DNA from: JACCZX01 sp963801035
GTDB taxonomy: Bacteria > Pseudomonadota > Gammaproteobacteria > Burkholderiales > Burkholderiaceae_F
Reading direction: 5' to 3'
NCBI GenBank assembly: GCA_963801035.1
Contig: CAWDDF010000003.1
Location: 434,001 to 498,000, forward strand
DNA length: 64,000 bases
The position numbers and the translations under genes are program-made. The notes below the pieces were generated by a model. It saw only the letters and a list, made by a program, of their open reading frames with translations. It was not told the origin of the DNA and ran no database searches. Positions 8,523-17,430 of the stretch are shown here, in pieces. Positions within the stretch are counted from its first letter, which is position 1, and each line of letters opens with the position of its first letter.

Positions 8523-9605
8523 ATGAAAGTTGGCACGACTCACTATCGCTCAATCTGGCCGATTGGCGACAATGCTGTCGGCATCGTCGACCAGACGACG
8601 TTGCCACACGCCTTCGCGACTCGCACGGTCACCAATAGCGAAGACATGATCGCTGCGATCAAAACAATGGCGGTGCGCGGCGCGCCGCTGATTGGAGTCG
8701 CCGGCGCGTACGGCTTGGCGCTCGCAATGCGCAACGATGCAAGTGACGCAAATTTAAGTGTCGCTCATCAGCGCCTGAACGCAGCGCGCCCGACCGCAGT
8801 AAATCTGCGCTGGGCTCTTGATCGGATGCAAACCTTGCTTGCGCCATTACCGCCCGCGCAACGCGCGGGCGCTGCATGGCTCGAAGCGTCGCGCATCGCC
8901 GATGAGGACGTTGCACTCAATCAGGCGATTGGACGGCACGCAGCCCGTCTTCTGCAAACGATGCACGCCAACGTCAAGCGCACGTTGCAGCTGCTCACCC
9001 ATTGCAACACGGGCTGGCTCGCGACGGTCGATTACGGCACCGCGCTCTCCGGGATTTATCAGGCGCACGATGCGGGTGTTCCGCTGCATGTATGGGTAGG
9101 CGAGACGCGGCCGCGAAACCAGGGCCTATTGACTGCGTGGGAGCTGGCAGCGCACGGAGTAGCGCATACGCTGATAGTCGACAGTGCTGGTGGCCATCTG
9201 ATGCAACGGGGCGACGTAGACGTCGTTGTCGTAGGCGCAGACCGCGTCACCTCGAACGGAGACGTAGCGAACAAGATCGGTACGTACCTGAAGGCGCTGG
9301 CGGCGCATGACAACGATGTGCCGTTTTACGTGGCCGTCCCGTCGCCGACGATCGACTGGTCACTGGATGACGCGTCCAATGTGCTCATCGAAGAGCGTGC
9401 AAGCGATGAGATAAGTCAGCTCACCGGAATCGGCGCGGACGGAGAAGTTGGCAGCGTGCGGATCGTTGATCAGAGCACCGTGGTCGCCAACCCAGCGTTT
9501 GATATTACGCCGGCGCGATTGATTACCGGCATCATCACTGAGCGCGGGATTGCCGCCCCGGGCGATCTGGCAACACTTTTCCCCGAGCGTCGACGTGCGG
9601 CATGA
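8523..9605 (+). CDS. mtnA: S-methyl-5-thioribose-1-phosphate isomerase
   Basis: MtnA converts 5-methylthioribose 1-phosphate, made from methylthioadenosine, to the ribulose form. The 360 residues match the family length. Family marks are MAVRGAPLIGVAGAYG near residue 50, THCNTGWLAT with the catalytic cysteine, and VVGADRVTSNGDVANKIGT with the catalytic aspartate. No classical methionine salvage genes (mtnB, C, D, K) are adjacent. However, a RuBisCO-like protein and a cupin at 40-41.7 kb would use its product in the MTA-isoprenoid shunt. The degenerate EAL-like pair lies 179 bp downstream on the same strand. Confidence 0.95.
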   Translation: MKVGTTHYRSIWPIGDNAVGIVDQTTLPHAFATRTVTNSEDMIAAIKTMAVRGAPLIGVAGAYGLALAMRNDASDANLSVAHQRLNAARPTAVNLRWALDRMQTLLAPLPPAQRAGAAWLEASRIADEDVALNQAIGRHAARLLQTMHANVKRTLQLLTHCNTGWLATVDYGTALSGIYQAHDAGVPLHVWVGETRPRNQGLLTAWELAAHGVAHTLIVDSAGGHLMQRGDVDVVVVGADRVTSNGDVANKIGTYLKALAAHDNDVPFYVAVPSPTIDWSLDDASNVLIEERASDEISQLTGIGADGEVGSVRIVDQSTVVANPAFDITPARLITGIITERGIAAPGDLATLFPERRRAA

Positions 9606-9784
9606 TTTCTGCCAGAGGCCTCGATGCACGAAAACAGCACCGAGCCGCGCGCAGTGGATCTCATTCACGCTCCATCGTGCGCCGGCCGTCCGTCGGGCGC
9701 TCCGCCGTCTGGCACCGCCTATTCTAGGTATGTTCAGCCCCTCGCCGCCCGACAGAATGCCGGGTCCATCCGCTTCATTGACGC

Positions 9785-10489
9785 ATGACCCCACAAAGCT
9801 CTGCATCTCCATCTTCCGGCGAGAGCGTTAGCCGCTTTCGCGGTTCGGTGCGGGCCACGCTGTGGCCCACGTGTTCGCTGACCGGCACCCAGCGCTGGTT
9901 CGATGAGCTGTATTTGTGGACTGAAGGCGGTAGCGCGTCGACGACAGAGCGTGCCGGCATTCAGATTCATGCGCTGCGTAACGCCTTCGACTGGCTCGCT
10001 TACGACCTTGTGGACCGCATAGGAGTCACGATCTCGTTCGGAACAGTCGAGCGCTCTCTTGACCCGCTGACTGAGCTGTTTGAAAAAAATCTGCTGCTCG
10101 CACATCGAATGTTCGTCATGTTGCGGGGCGCACCGCAGCGGTTGCGATCGCGCTACCGTCTGCGCGCATTTGCCGACATGTTGCGCGGATGGCAGTTTAT
10201 GGTCGGTTACCGAATTTCCGCGCCGCGCGTCAGCATGGAGCTTTCCGGGATTGATCTGGTGCAGCCGATCTTCGCCAAAGTGCTTGCAACCACGGCTGCC
10301 CGTGCCGATGCCTGGAACGATCTTGCCCTCGAGGTTCGCGCGCTTTCGCTCGACACGAAGAGCACGATCGTAGGTGCATTGGAGACGCGCCAGCAACAGC
10401 AGTCGGCCAGCCGCGTCGGCTTCGAGCTTGGCCAGGGGCGCGCGATTCGAATGCCATATCCGCCCCCTACGCTACCCACGCGAAGTTAG
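9785..10489 (+). CDS. Degenerate EAL-domain-like protein, copy 1
   Basis: No enzyme family was recognised directly. The 234-residue protein is a paralogue of the next gene: both share QRWFDELYLW/VW near residue 40-50, VTISFGTVERSL, RMFVMLRGAPQRLR and a C-terminal RVGFELGQGRAI. The order and spacing of these blocks resemble an EAL c-di-GMP phosphodiesterase domain. The last block sits where EAL proteins have the segment ending in the QG of the final barrel strand. The EAL, DDFG and catalytic lysine/glutamate motifs are absent, so it is predicted to be non-catalytic, perhaps a binding protein. The EAL link is inference and needs structure comparison. Confidence 0.7.
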   Translation: MTPQSSASPSSGESVSRFRGSVRATLWPTCSLTGTQRWFDELYLWTEGGSASTTERAGIQIHALRNAFDWLAYDLVDRIGVTISFGTVERSLDPLTELFEKNLLLAHRMFVMLRGAPQRLRSRYRLRAFADMLRGWQFMVGYRISAPRVSMELSGIDLVQPIFAKVLATTAARADAWNDLALEVRALSLDTKSTIVGALETRQQQQSASRVGFELGQGRAIRMPYPPPTLPTRS

Positions 10490-10522
10490 TACTCCGTAGT
10501 ACGGGTATTTAGCAGAGAATCG

Positions 10523-10551
10523 GCCACCCGCTGCATTTGCAAAGCGGTGGC
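10523..10551 (+). promoter_or_regulatory. Stem-loop upstream of the second EAL-like gene
   Basis: GCCAC-C-CGCT (10523-10532) pairs with AGCG-GTGGC (10543-10551) with one bulged base, ending 11 bp before the ATG of the second paralogue. It lacks a U-run, so it is not a terminator. It could affect translation of the downstream gene. Confidence 0.3.
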
Positions 10552-10562
10552 ACGATCCGTTA

Positions 10563-11297
10563 ATGGCAAGCAAGATCCTGTACTCCGAACAGCTCGGCAG
10601 CCACCAAGTCGAACTTGATCCGACCGTTGATTCGCTGAGTCGCTTCGGCTCGCGCGTGCGCGCGCTCGTGTGGCCAACGCGAACTCTGGTGGGATCGCAG
10701 CGCTGGTTTGACGAGCTCTATGTCTGGACCGCCGACTTCGAGCCCGATCGGTCGCTGCGTTCCCAAATTCAGCTCGCCTCGATGGAGCATGCGTTCTCGA
10801 TGCTCGAGCACGAAAGGGTCGAGCGCGTCGCGGTCACGGTCTCGTTCGGGTCGGTCGAACGATCGCTCGAGGCGTTTGCCAACGTACTTCAGGCCCATCG
10901 ATACACCGCGCACCGGCTTTCCGTCTTGCTGCGGGGTGCGATGGAGCGCTTGCGCTGGCCGTATCGCGTACGCGAGTTCATCGATCTGCTGCGCTCATAC
11001 CAGATCGCGGTCGGCTATCGGTTTGCAGAGCCGCGCCCGAGCATGGAGATGTCGGCGATCGACTTCGTTGCACCGGACTTCGCGAAGATGCTTGCGCCGA
11101 TCAGTTCACGCGAGGAAACGTGGCAGGAGATGTCGCGTGAAGTTAATGCGCTGGGACTGACGCGCGAGACATTCGTGCTCGCCGGTATTGAGCGCGAAGA
11201 ACAGTTGAATCTCGCGCGTAATACGGGGTTTGTTCTCGGGCAAGGACGCGCGCTGAAAAAGCCGTATTTCCCGCCGCGCGTGCTAAGGCCGCGATGA
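10563..11297 (+). CDS. Degenerate EAL-domain-like protein, copy 2
   Basis: The 244-residue protein is the tandem paralogue of the preceding gene, 73 bp away. It gives the clearer resemblance to an EAL fold. VTVSFGSVERSLEAF lies where EAL proteins have their conserved asparagine strand, MSAIDFVAPDF where the KID motif is, and AGIEREEQLNLARNTGFVLG where AEGVET and the final QG segment are. Only the late ExxEQ-like pattern is kept; the EAL motif, DDFG and catalytic lysine are lost. It is predicted to be cytosolic, with no signal or membrane segment. It may sense or sequester a nucleotide or act by protein contact. Function unknown. Confidence 0.72.
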   Translation: MASKILYSEQLGSHQVELDPTVDSLSRFGSRVRALVWPTRTLVGSQRWFDELYVWTADFEPDRSLRSQIQLASMEHAFSMLEHERVERVAVTVSFGSVERSLEAFANVLQAHRYTAHRLSVLLRGAMERLRWPYRVREFIDLLRSYQIAVGYRFAEPRPSMEMSAIDFVAPDFAKMLAPISSREETWQEMSREVNALGLTRETFVLAGIEREEQLNLARNTGFVLGQGRALKKPYFPPRVLRPR

Positions 11298-11303
11298 CGG
11301 CCG

Positions 11304-12260
11304 TCAGTTCACCCGCACCCGGAATCTCGCTTCAAAGCTTGGGTTACTCCCTCCGCTGGCGCCCGCGAATACACCCTTCGGATTGATGCGGATGCAGTTT
11401 ACCGCTGCATCGAATCCGTCGACATCGGGCACGGGCGTGTAGGTGAACGACGAGCAAGCGGTGTTCGAGAATGACACGTCATCCACCGCGCTGGCAAGGC
11501 CACTAAAGGTGTAGGTCAATCCGCTCGAGGGCGTGCCATTGACGAATGCGATCGGCCCCGAGCCCAACCCCCCAAGATCGCCAACGAACATCCGGGTGTT
11601 CGCCGGGATCGGATCCACGATCAGCGTCGTGTCGTTGTCAGCCGCTCCGGCACCGGTGTTGGTCACCTGGATTGAATAAGACACGACGGCGCCTGGAATC
11701 GCCTTCGGCAAGGTCGTTCCGTTGACCGGATCGGAAACAAGCAACACGCTCTTGGCTACAGTGAACGACGGTACGCCGACCGACAGCGTTGCGCTCGCGG
11801 CAACTGTATTGTTGCCTCCACTGGTGCTCAGTGCGCCCACGGGTATTGTGTTGGTGTAGACGCCGGCAACCGACGCCGTGACATTCACCGTTATCACACA
11901 CGATCCGTTTGCAGGAATAGTCCCGGTGAGAAGTTGAAGGCCGGTATCGCCTCCACTAAGTATGCCGCCGGCGGGATTGCGCAACTGACCGTTACCACTA
12001 CAACCGTTGTTCCGCAGGGGGGGAGAAGCGACAGTCATCGCGCCCGGACTTGTGGGGAACACATCGGTAAACGTTGCGCCGGTCATGTCGACAGCGCTCG
12101 GGTTAGTGAGCGTGATCGTCAGCGTGCTAGTTCCACCGCTAAGGATACTGGCTGGTGTGAAGGACTTGGTAATGATCGGTTGTGCGGTGACGTCGCCGAT
12201 ACCCAGCGTCAGCGCCAGCAACCCGATCAGTCGTAACAATGTCGATTGCAGTTTGATCAT
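11304..12260 (-). CDS. Secreted DUF11-type repeat protein
   Basis: The 318-residue exported protein has a signal peptide ending near GDVTAQ. Two beta-rich DUF11-like units follow: ITKSFTPASILSGGTSTLTI at the start, and FTVAKSVLLVSDPVNGTTLP then VSYSIQVTNTGAGAADN in the second half. It ends on the same short pattern as its cluster relatives (FRVRVN). It is the last gene of a one-strand locus and overlaps the stop of the giant outer-membrane gene by 4 bp (ATGA). A surface or envelope structural role fits DUF11 proteins in general; no specific partner is known. Confidence 0.8.
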   Translation of the reverse strand: MIKLQSTLLRLIGLLALTLGIGDVTAQPIITKSFTPASILSGGTSTLTITLTNPSAVDMTGATFTDVFPTSPGAMTVASPPLRNNGCSGNGQLRNPAGGILSGGDTGLQLLTGTIPANGSCVITVNVTASVAGVYTNTIPVGALSTSGGNNTVAASATLSVGVPSFTVAKSVLLVSDPVNGTTLPKAIPGAVVSYSIQVTNTGAGAADNDTTLIVDPIPANTRMFVGDLGGLGSGPIAFVNGTPSSGLTYTFSGLASAVDDVSFSNTACSSFTYTPVPDVDGFDAAVNCIRINPKGVFAGASGGSNPSFEARFRVRVN

Positions 12261-15200
12261 GGCAATTTCGAGGAGCTGCTCTTGTTAAGACCAAGCGTGT
12301 CCTGATCGAACTTGACACGTACGCTCAGGAAGAAGCCCTTGGCGCGGTATTCCGCGCCGGCAAAGTCGCGGTCACTGAAGCCCAGGACGTTGTAGCCGGC
12401 AGCGATCCATGTGTTTTCCATCAATCGATAGCCGATCGAAGCGCCGGCGCTGTAGTCGGACACGTTGCTGTTCCATGAGTGCAGCATGGCTCCGCTCAAG
12501 CCTATGTCCCAATTCCTGCCCACATCACGCCGCACTTCGACGCCGAGCAAATCGGTGTAGCCGCTATACGTAGTGCCATCGACGCGGTCGAACACATACT
12601 TGGCTCCATATTGGAAGCTCCACTGCGTATAAGGATTCGGCGTGTAGTTGGCATTCAGATTGTTGACGAGCTTGCGCACGCGCACACTGGTCTCACCGAG
12701 GCCGATCGTTTCGTCGATCACATCAAAGCGATCAAGCAGAATCCAGCGACTTGCCGATGGCCGCAGCGCGTAGGCAATCCGGCCGTCGAACTTGCTGGCG
12801 TGAGCAAGCGCGGAATCGCTTTCGGTATAGATGAAGCCCGCCGCAACTGTGCGGCCCGCACCCAGCAAACGCTGCGCTCCGAGCAGGATGTTCAGCTTGT
12901 CATCCAGATCGGAATGACGCCATTCGACGCGGCCGTTGCCGCTCCAGCTCTCGTTCAGGTAGCCGACGCCCACCGCCACCGCGGTGTAGTCGGCAGCGGT
13001 ACTGCCCGACGCCAGCGGCACGTTTGGGTTGAGCTGCGGCAGCGTCTGCTTCAGTGTCTGCGTGCGATCGATCAGAAAGTCCGCCTGCCATTGCTGGTTG
13101 ATCTGCAGCTTCTGCGTCAGACCGAGGCCGGAGAACAAACGCACTCCGTCGTTTCTGACTTCATTGCCTACCGAACTGGCGATCTCCGCGCCTGACCACG
13201 GTGATGTACGCAGGCCGACGCGCGTCATGTCGGCCGACAGGTTTTCGCCGCGAGCGAATTCCTGCTCTGCGAAAACAGTAGTGAGTTCGGTCAATCTGTA
13301 TTCGGCCCCGAGCAGGTACCGATCGGGAAAGTCAACGCTCTGATCTTTGCCAAACAGTCCAAGTTCGACGTTCCCCCTCAACTTGAGCCGGCGGTCGAAG
13401 AGTTCATACGAGATGCCGGCCAGCGCCTGGTTGCTCTGCGCTTCCTTGCCGTCCGCATATTCGTCGTGCACGTAGCGCAGTCCGGCGTTGGTCGTCAGTG
13501 CATTGCGCCGCCACTGCACCTGTCCCTCAGCGACCTCGCGCGAAGCATCGGTGGTCAACGTATCCTGGCGATAAAGTTGCCCGTCCAGCTGCACAGAATC
13601 GGAGAGTCGGTAGCGCGCATCACCGCCGAATTTGCGAGTACCGATTTCGGAACCCGATTGCTGGCCCAGGCCAAAGCCTGGATCCTGCTTGCGCGCGTAA
13701 GCGCGAGCCGAGAGTTTCTCGTCCTCGCGTAGCGCCTCCAGCTTCCACGCCTTGCCTTCGTTATCAACGCCGGCGACCGAGCGATCGGTGGCTGCGTACT
13801 CGCCCTTCAGCGTCGTCTTCTGATCGGGCTTGTACGTGACATCGGTTCCCACCAGATCGCCGCGTGCACCAACGTTGCCTTCATGAATGCCGGTCACCCC
13901 AACTTCGACTTCCGGCAGTGGTTTGTACGCCGCGCGCCCGCCGTAGCTCAGCTTCTCATCACCCTTATCCGCCGATTCGTAATCCACGACGATGAACACG
14001 GGATTGAAGCCGGCGTCGCGTGCGGGAATCGGTTCGCGGAAGAACAGCGTGCCAAGCGCGTAGTCGATGTCGTAATCGAGATAGCGCGTCAGCGTGCGGG
14101 TGCTGATGATGACTTCACTGTGGAACCGATCGCGCACCTCGATGCGAATCTTGTCCGAGTTGACCGCAATGTTGAGACGCGACAAGCGGTAAAGCCCTGA
14201 GGTGCCGTCGCCGGGAATCTCGTCTTTGACGAACGCCTGAGCCGTCATCGTCGCGAACGCGTTGTAGGCAAACGTCTTGCCCTGGTACTCGGACTTGATG
14301 CCGTTCAACGTGCGGCTGTAGCGCGACAGCTCAGTAACCGTCAGCCCGGTGTCGTAGTCGCCAAACAGAGCATAGAACTGCGCCCTCTCGATGCGCAGAT
14401 AGAGCTTGCGCGTAGAGGCCGCATCGAACTGCGGATCAGTGGCATCCGCATACAGCGTGTAGAAGCGGTTCGGATCAATCGCCTGCCTCAGCACCGTCGC
14501 ATCTGCGCGATTCGACAGGCCGCGCTCCTTCGCAGTGTCGTAGGCGAGCGTCAGCAGATACTCGCCTTTGATTTCGCCCTTCGCATAGAAGGCGAGACGG
14601 TTCTCGTCGAACAACTTGTCGTCGGCGTTCGCATCCTTCAGCGCTTCGTGATTGCCGCTCAGTTGTTTGTGACCCAACGTTCCTTGCGCAAAGCCGACCA
14701 AAACCCAATCGCGCTTGCCTGGCGCGAGCCATACGCGAACCTCTTGCCGCTGGCGGTCACTTAACTGAAAAGTCAGCACGACTTCGCCGGTCTTCGTTGT
14801 AGGCGCCAGCTCGATCAAAGCGGTGCCGTCATCGCCTACCTCAAAGCGCGGCTTGCCACCCAGGCGTCCGGCGAGCGGATCGCGCTCGATTCCATCAAGC
14901 ACGTCTTGGGCTTGATACGGCTCGTTGATCTGAAATTCTCCGCTCAGGCCCTGGCGTACCGCTCGACCGTCCTTGTCGGTAAAACGCACCGCGATGACCG
15001 GTTTCGTCTTGCCGTCGGCCGCGAGTCGTGACTTCTTCTCATCAAGAACGACGTTGGTGGGAGCAAACGCGTAGTGAATCGTCCTAGTTTCTTCGCGAAC
15101 GATCTTGCCTTCTGCATCGCGAACGATCAGCGTGAACTGATTGGCGCCTTCGCTGAGGCTGACTCCGCGCCACGTGGAAAGCGCGACGCTGCGTGGGGCA

Positions 15201-16741
15201 TTGAATAGCGTACCTTCGAAGTTCAACGCGCTGACCTTGGCGCCGTTCAAGTTGAGCTCCAGTGCATGCGTGGGATCGTGCTTGACCGCGACCTTGATCG
15301 CCGGGATCGCGGGGTTGAAGCTGTTTTGCGGATGCAGCCATTCGACGCCGGGCTCAGCCGTCGCCAACCACTTCTCGTCGTATGGCAGCAGTTCGACTCG
15401 CTGCATGCGGCGCGTTGCTGCAGTCGGTTGAGGTGCCACCGGTGCGGTTGCGTCGCCGGCCGGTTGGGCGTTCGACAGGTCCGTTCCAGCCGTCTTCACA
15501 TAGAAGTCGGCGCGCCACAGCGACCCCCCGCGCACATTGACGAACTGCGAATACTTACGGCCCGCAAACCGAGTGTTGTCTGCGCACGGCAGCAGCTCGT
15601 AGCCTTCCGCCAGCGAATCGAGATCGAGTTGAACGACGTGAGTTCCAGGCCGGATGTCGTCCAGATGCCAATTGCCGTCCTGGTCGGTCAGCGCGTAGCG
15701 TCCGTCTTCTAGCCCGACGCGAACGTTGGCGAGCCCCTTGCGGTCTTCCCCGCGCTGCTCGCACGAACCGACAATTACGCGGCCGACCAGAATCGCGCGC
15801 TCGCGAAACAGATCCTCTCTTACCAACACTGTTGCGCGCGCGACATTCGACGTAATTGGCGGCACAGCTTGCGCGGTGTTCTCGGCGTTACCCGAGCGAG
15901 CCCCGCCGGTCACTTCTGCGACGTATCGCAGCGCGACCGTCGCACCTGCGGCGACGTTGCCGATGCTGAACGTCACGCTGCGGCCATCCGCCGAAACGAT
16001 CGCTTCGGTCACCGGCGCGCCGTTCAATCGCGCGGATCCCACCTGGTAGCGGAAGCCTGGCGGAAGGCGGTCGACGACGCGTGCATTGAGCACCGGCGCG
16101 AGCGCGCTGTTGTTTCGAATTGCCAGCACATAGGGCAAAAAGTCGCCCACACCGACGACCGCCTTGATCGAGGTCTTCACGATTTGCAGGCTGCCGCTCG
16201 AAGGATCCAGCGGCACGTCGATTTGCACAGCCGGCCCTGGATTCAGCATGAACGTTTCGCCGCGCGAGCCGGAGACGATCGAGAACGGTGCGCCCGACAA
16301 GGCTTGCAGTGTTGCCGTGGCAACTGTCGACGGAAAACTGAAGTCAGTCGGCGGGCTGATACGAAGCTGATATGTCCCCGGCGCGGCAAGCGGGAAGCGA
16401 TAGCTGCCGGCAGGCAGGCTGACCGTTGTGCCGCACGCGGCGAACGAACTGCCGCTGCTCACACTCGCCGGATACGGCGTCACACCATCATCACAGAAAA
16501 CCTGCGCCGGAGTTCCGGTCGCGGTGTTGATCAACGTTACCGTTGCGCCGTTAACTGCACTGCCATCGGTCGAATCGAACACGAGACCAAACGGATCGAC
16601 CAGTGCACCGTCGGTCGTCGAATCGCTTCCATCGACGGTATCGGTGTACGTCGCGCTTACACCGGTATTAACCGCGACCGACAGCCGGCAATCGTTCGCG
16701 ACGACGAGACCAAACGTCGACTGGATATGACCGACGAACAC
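12257..16741 (-). CDS. Large outer-membrane protein with DUF11/Ig-like repeats and C-terminal barrel (main part of a split gene)
   Basis: The 1494-residue open frame starts at a GTG but has no signal peptide. Its first residues (VFVGHIQSTFG) read as the inside of a domain. It contains beta-rich repeat units, a DUF11-like unit (about 190-300), a carboxypeptidase-regulatory-like unit (GRVIVGSCEQ to GNWHLDD), Ig-like segments, and from about residue 780 a long series of amphipathic strands ending in FFLSVRVKFDQD, as in outer-membrane barrels. Bases 16751-16793, read with two one-base skips, give a natural bridge (NGDIETLRLTETGP then STGVFVG) to the signal-peptide frame upstream. The intact protein would be about 1707 residues. 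Confidence 0.8.
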   Translation of the reverse strand: MFVGHIQSTFGLVVANDCRLSVAVNTGVSATYTDTVDGSDSTTDGALVDPFGLVFDSTDGSAVNGATVTLINTATGTPAQVFCDDGVTPYPASVSSGSSFAACGTTVSLPAGSYRFPLAAPGTYQLRISPPTDFSFPSTVATATLQALSGAPFSIVSGSRGETFMLNPGPAVQIDVPLDPSSGSLQIVKTSIKAVVGVGDFLPYVLAIRNNSALAPVLNARVVDRLPPGFRYQVGSARLNGAPVTEAIVSADGRSVTFSIGNVAAGATVALRYVAEVTGGARSGNAENTAQAVPPITSNVARATVLVREDLFRERAILVGRVIVGSCEQRGEDRKGLANVRVGLEDGRYALTDQDGNWHLDDIRPGTHVVQLDLDSLAEGYELLPCADNTRFAGRKYSQFVNVRGGSLWRADFYVKTAGTDLSNAQPAGDATAPVAPQPTAATRRMQRVELLPYDEKWLATAEPGVEWLHPQNSFNPAIPAIKVAVKHDPTHALELNLNGAKVSALNFEGTLFNAPRSVALSTWRGVSLSEGANQFTLIVRDAEGKIVREETRTIHYAFAPTNVVLDEKKSRLAADGKTKPVIAVRFTDKDGRAVRQGLSGEFQINEPYQAQDVLDGIERDPLAGRLGGKPRFEVGDDGTALIELAPTTKTGEVVLTFQLSDRQRQEVRVWLAPGKRDWVLVGFAQGTLGHKQLSGNHEALKDANADDKLFDENRLAFYAKGEIKGEYLLTLAYDTAKERGLSNRADATVLRQAIDPNRFYTLYADATDPQFDAASTRKLYLRIERAQFYALFGDYDTGLTVTELSRYSRTLNGIKSEYQGKTFAYNAFATMTAQAFVKDEIPGDGTSGLYRLSRLNIAVNSDKIRIEVRDRFHSEVIISTRTLTRYLDYDIDYALGTLFFREPIPARDAGFNPVFIVVDYESADKGDEKLSYGGRAAYKPLPEVEVGVTGIHEGNVGARGDLVGTDVTYKPDQKTTLKGEYAATDRSVAGVDNEGKAWKLEALREDEKLSARAYARKQDPGFGLGQQSGSEIGTRKFGGDARYRLSDSVQLDGQLYRQDTLTTDASREVAEGQVQWRRNALTTNAGLRYVHDEYADGKEAQSNQALAGISYELFDRRLKLRGNVELGLFGKDQSVDFPDRYLLGAEYRLTELTTVFAEQEFARGENLSADMTRVGLRTSPWSGAEIASSVGNEVRNDGVRLFSGLGLTQKLQINQQWQADFLIDRTQTLKQTLPQLNPNVPLASGSTAADYTAVAVGVGYLNESWSGNGRVEWRHSDLDDKLNILLGAQRLLGAGRTVAAGFIYTESDSALAHASKFDGRIAYALRPSASRWILLDRFDVIDETIGLGETSVRVRKLVNNLNANYTPNPYTQWSFQYGAKYVFDRVDGTTYSGYTDLLGVEVRRDVGRNWDIGLSGAMLHSWNSNVSDYSAGASIGYRLMENTWIAAGYNVLGFSDRDFAGAEYRAKGFFLSVRVKFDQDTLGLNKSSSSKLP

Positions 16742-16791
16742 GCCGGTCGATGGGACCGGTTTCGGTCAGACGCAACGTTTCAATATCGCCA

Positions 16792-17382
16792 TTAGCGGAC
16801 CGTGATCGTCGTAATCACAGACTCGGCCACATTGGGGCTCAGGTTCTGATCGAGGTCAGTCAGCTTGATGAAGACCGCTTCACCGCCGTGATAGAAGTTG
16901 GTCAGCGCCAGCCGGTAGTCGCCCGGCACTGCGAGCGGGCCCGTACTGCCAAGCGGAACCGGCCCCGAGGACGGCACAAAGGGGCCGGCAGCGGATCCCG
17001 AGGTTGAACACTGCGTGGCGGGCAAGGTTTCAATCGCACCGGTCTGCTGTGAACCCGGCGGAACGAACTGCAGAAACTCAATCACGGACGGCGTGCGTGC
17101 CGCAGTGGTGATCGTCACCTGACTGTTGACAGAGACGGGCGTTCCAGCCACCAAATAGGTGGCGGTGGCGGTGTTTGTGATGTTGGTGTTCGGTGGCGTC
17201 GCGGCGAACGAAGCGAACGCACCGAGCGTTGTGCAGACGAGCAGCAACGCCTTGCACTGAGCGCGACCGAAAATGGACACGAGCAGTGCAAGGCGGGCTG
17301 GGGCGAACCCCAGCCGCAAAGCGCCACGAGCGGAGCGCATCAGCGCGCCGCTCGTGACAATGGCGAAGTCAAACAACTTCAC
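16792..17382 (-). CDS. N-terminal export part of the split large outer-membrane protein
   Basis: This frame of 196 residues begins at GTG 17382 (an ATG at 17340 is possible) with a long hydrophobic signal region. It then has one DUF11-like unit (NTNITNTATATYLVAGTPVS) and ends at a TAA inside VITTITVR. Ignoring one base at 16794 carries the reading on as NGDIETLRLTETGP, and ignoring another at 16751 joins the 1494-residue frame. The C-terminal unit reads as an extracellular domain cut midway (KLTDLDQNLSPNVAES). It is therefore most likely not a separate protein but the export signal of the giant gene. Either the gene is broken or the sequence has two insertion errors here. Confidence 0.7.
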   Translation of the reverse strand: MKLFDFAIVTSGALMRSARGALRLGFAPARLALLVSIFGRAQCKALLLVCTTLGAFASFAATPPNTNITNTATATYLVAGTPVSVNSQVTITTAARTPSVIEFLQFVPPGSQQTGAIETLPATQCSTSGSAAGPFVPSSGPVPLGSTGPLAVPGDYRLALTNFYHGGEAVFIKLTDLDQNLSPNVAESVITTITVR

Positions 17383-17430
17383 TCGCCAGGCTGCTAGAGG
17401 ATTGTGACGTTGAAGGACACGACTACCGAT

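Noticed and set aside
9624..9788. A 54-codon frame between mtnA and the first EAL-like gene, overlapping its start by 4 bp
   Set aside because: The only ribosome-site candidate is weak and the protein composition is not natural; the 4-bp overlap could be chance.
10521..10560. A tRNA-like segment (CTGCATTTGCAAAGCGGTGG)
   Set aside because: It has no acceptor or T arm around it, and the loop sizes do not fit a tRNA. It is better read as a simple stem-loop before the second EAL-like gene.
12479..16795. Long plus-strand frames antisense to the giant DUF11 gene (up to 308 residues)
   Set aside because: High-GC codon bias in the minus-strand gene opens the reverse frames. Their composition is Arg/His-rich with no domain, signal or ribosome site.
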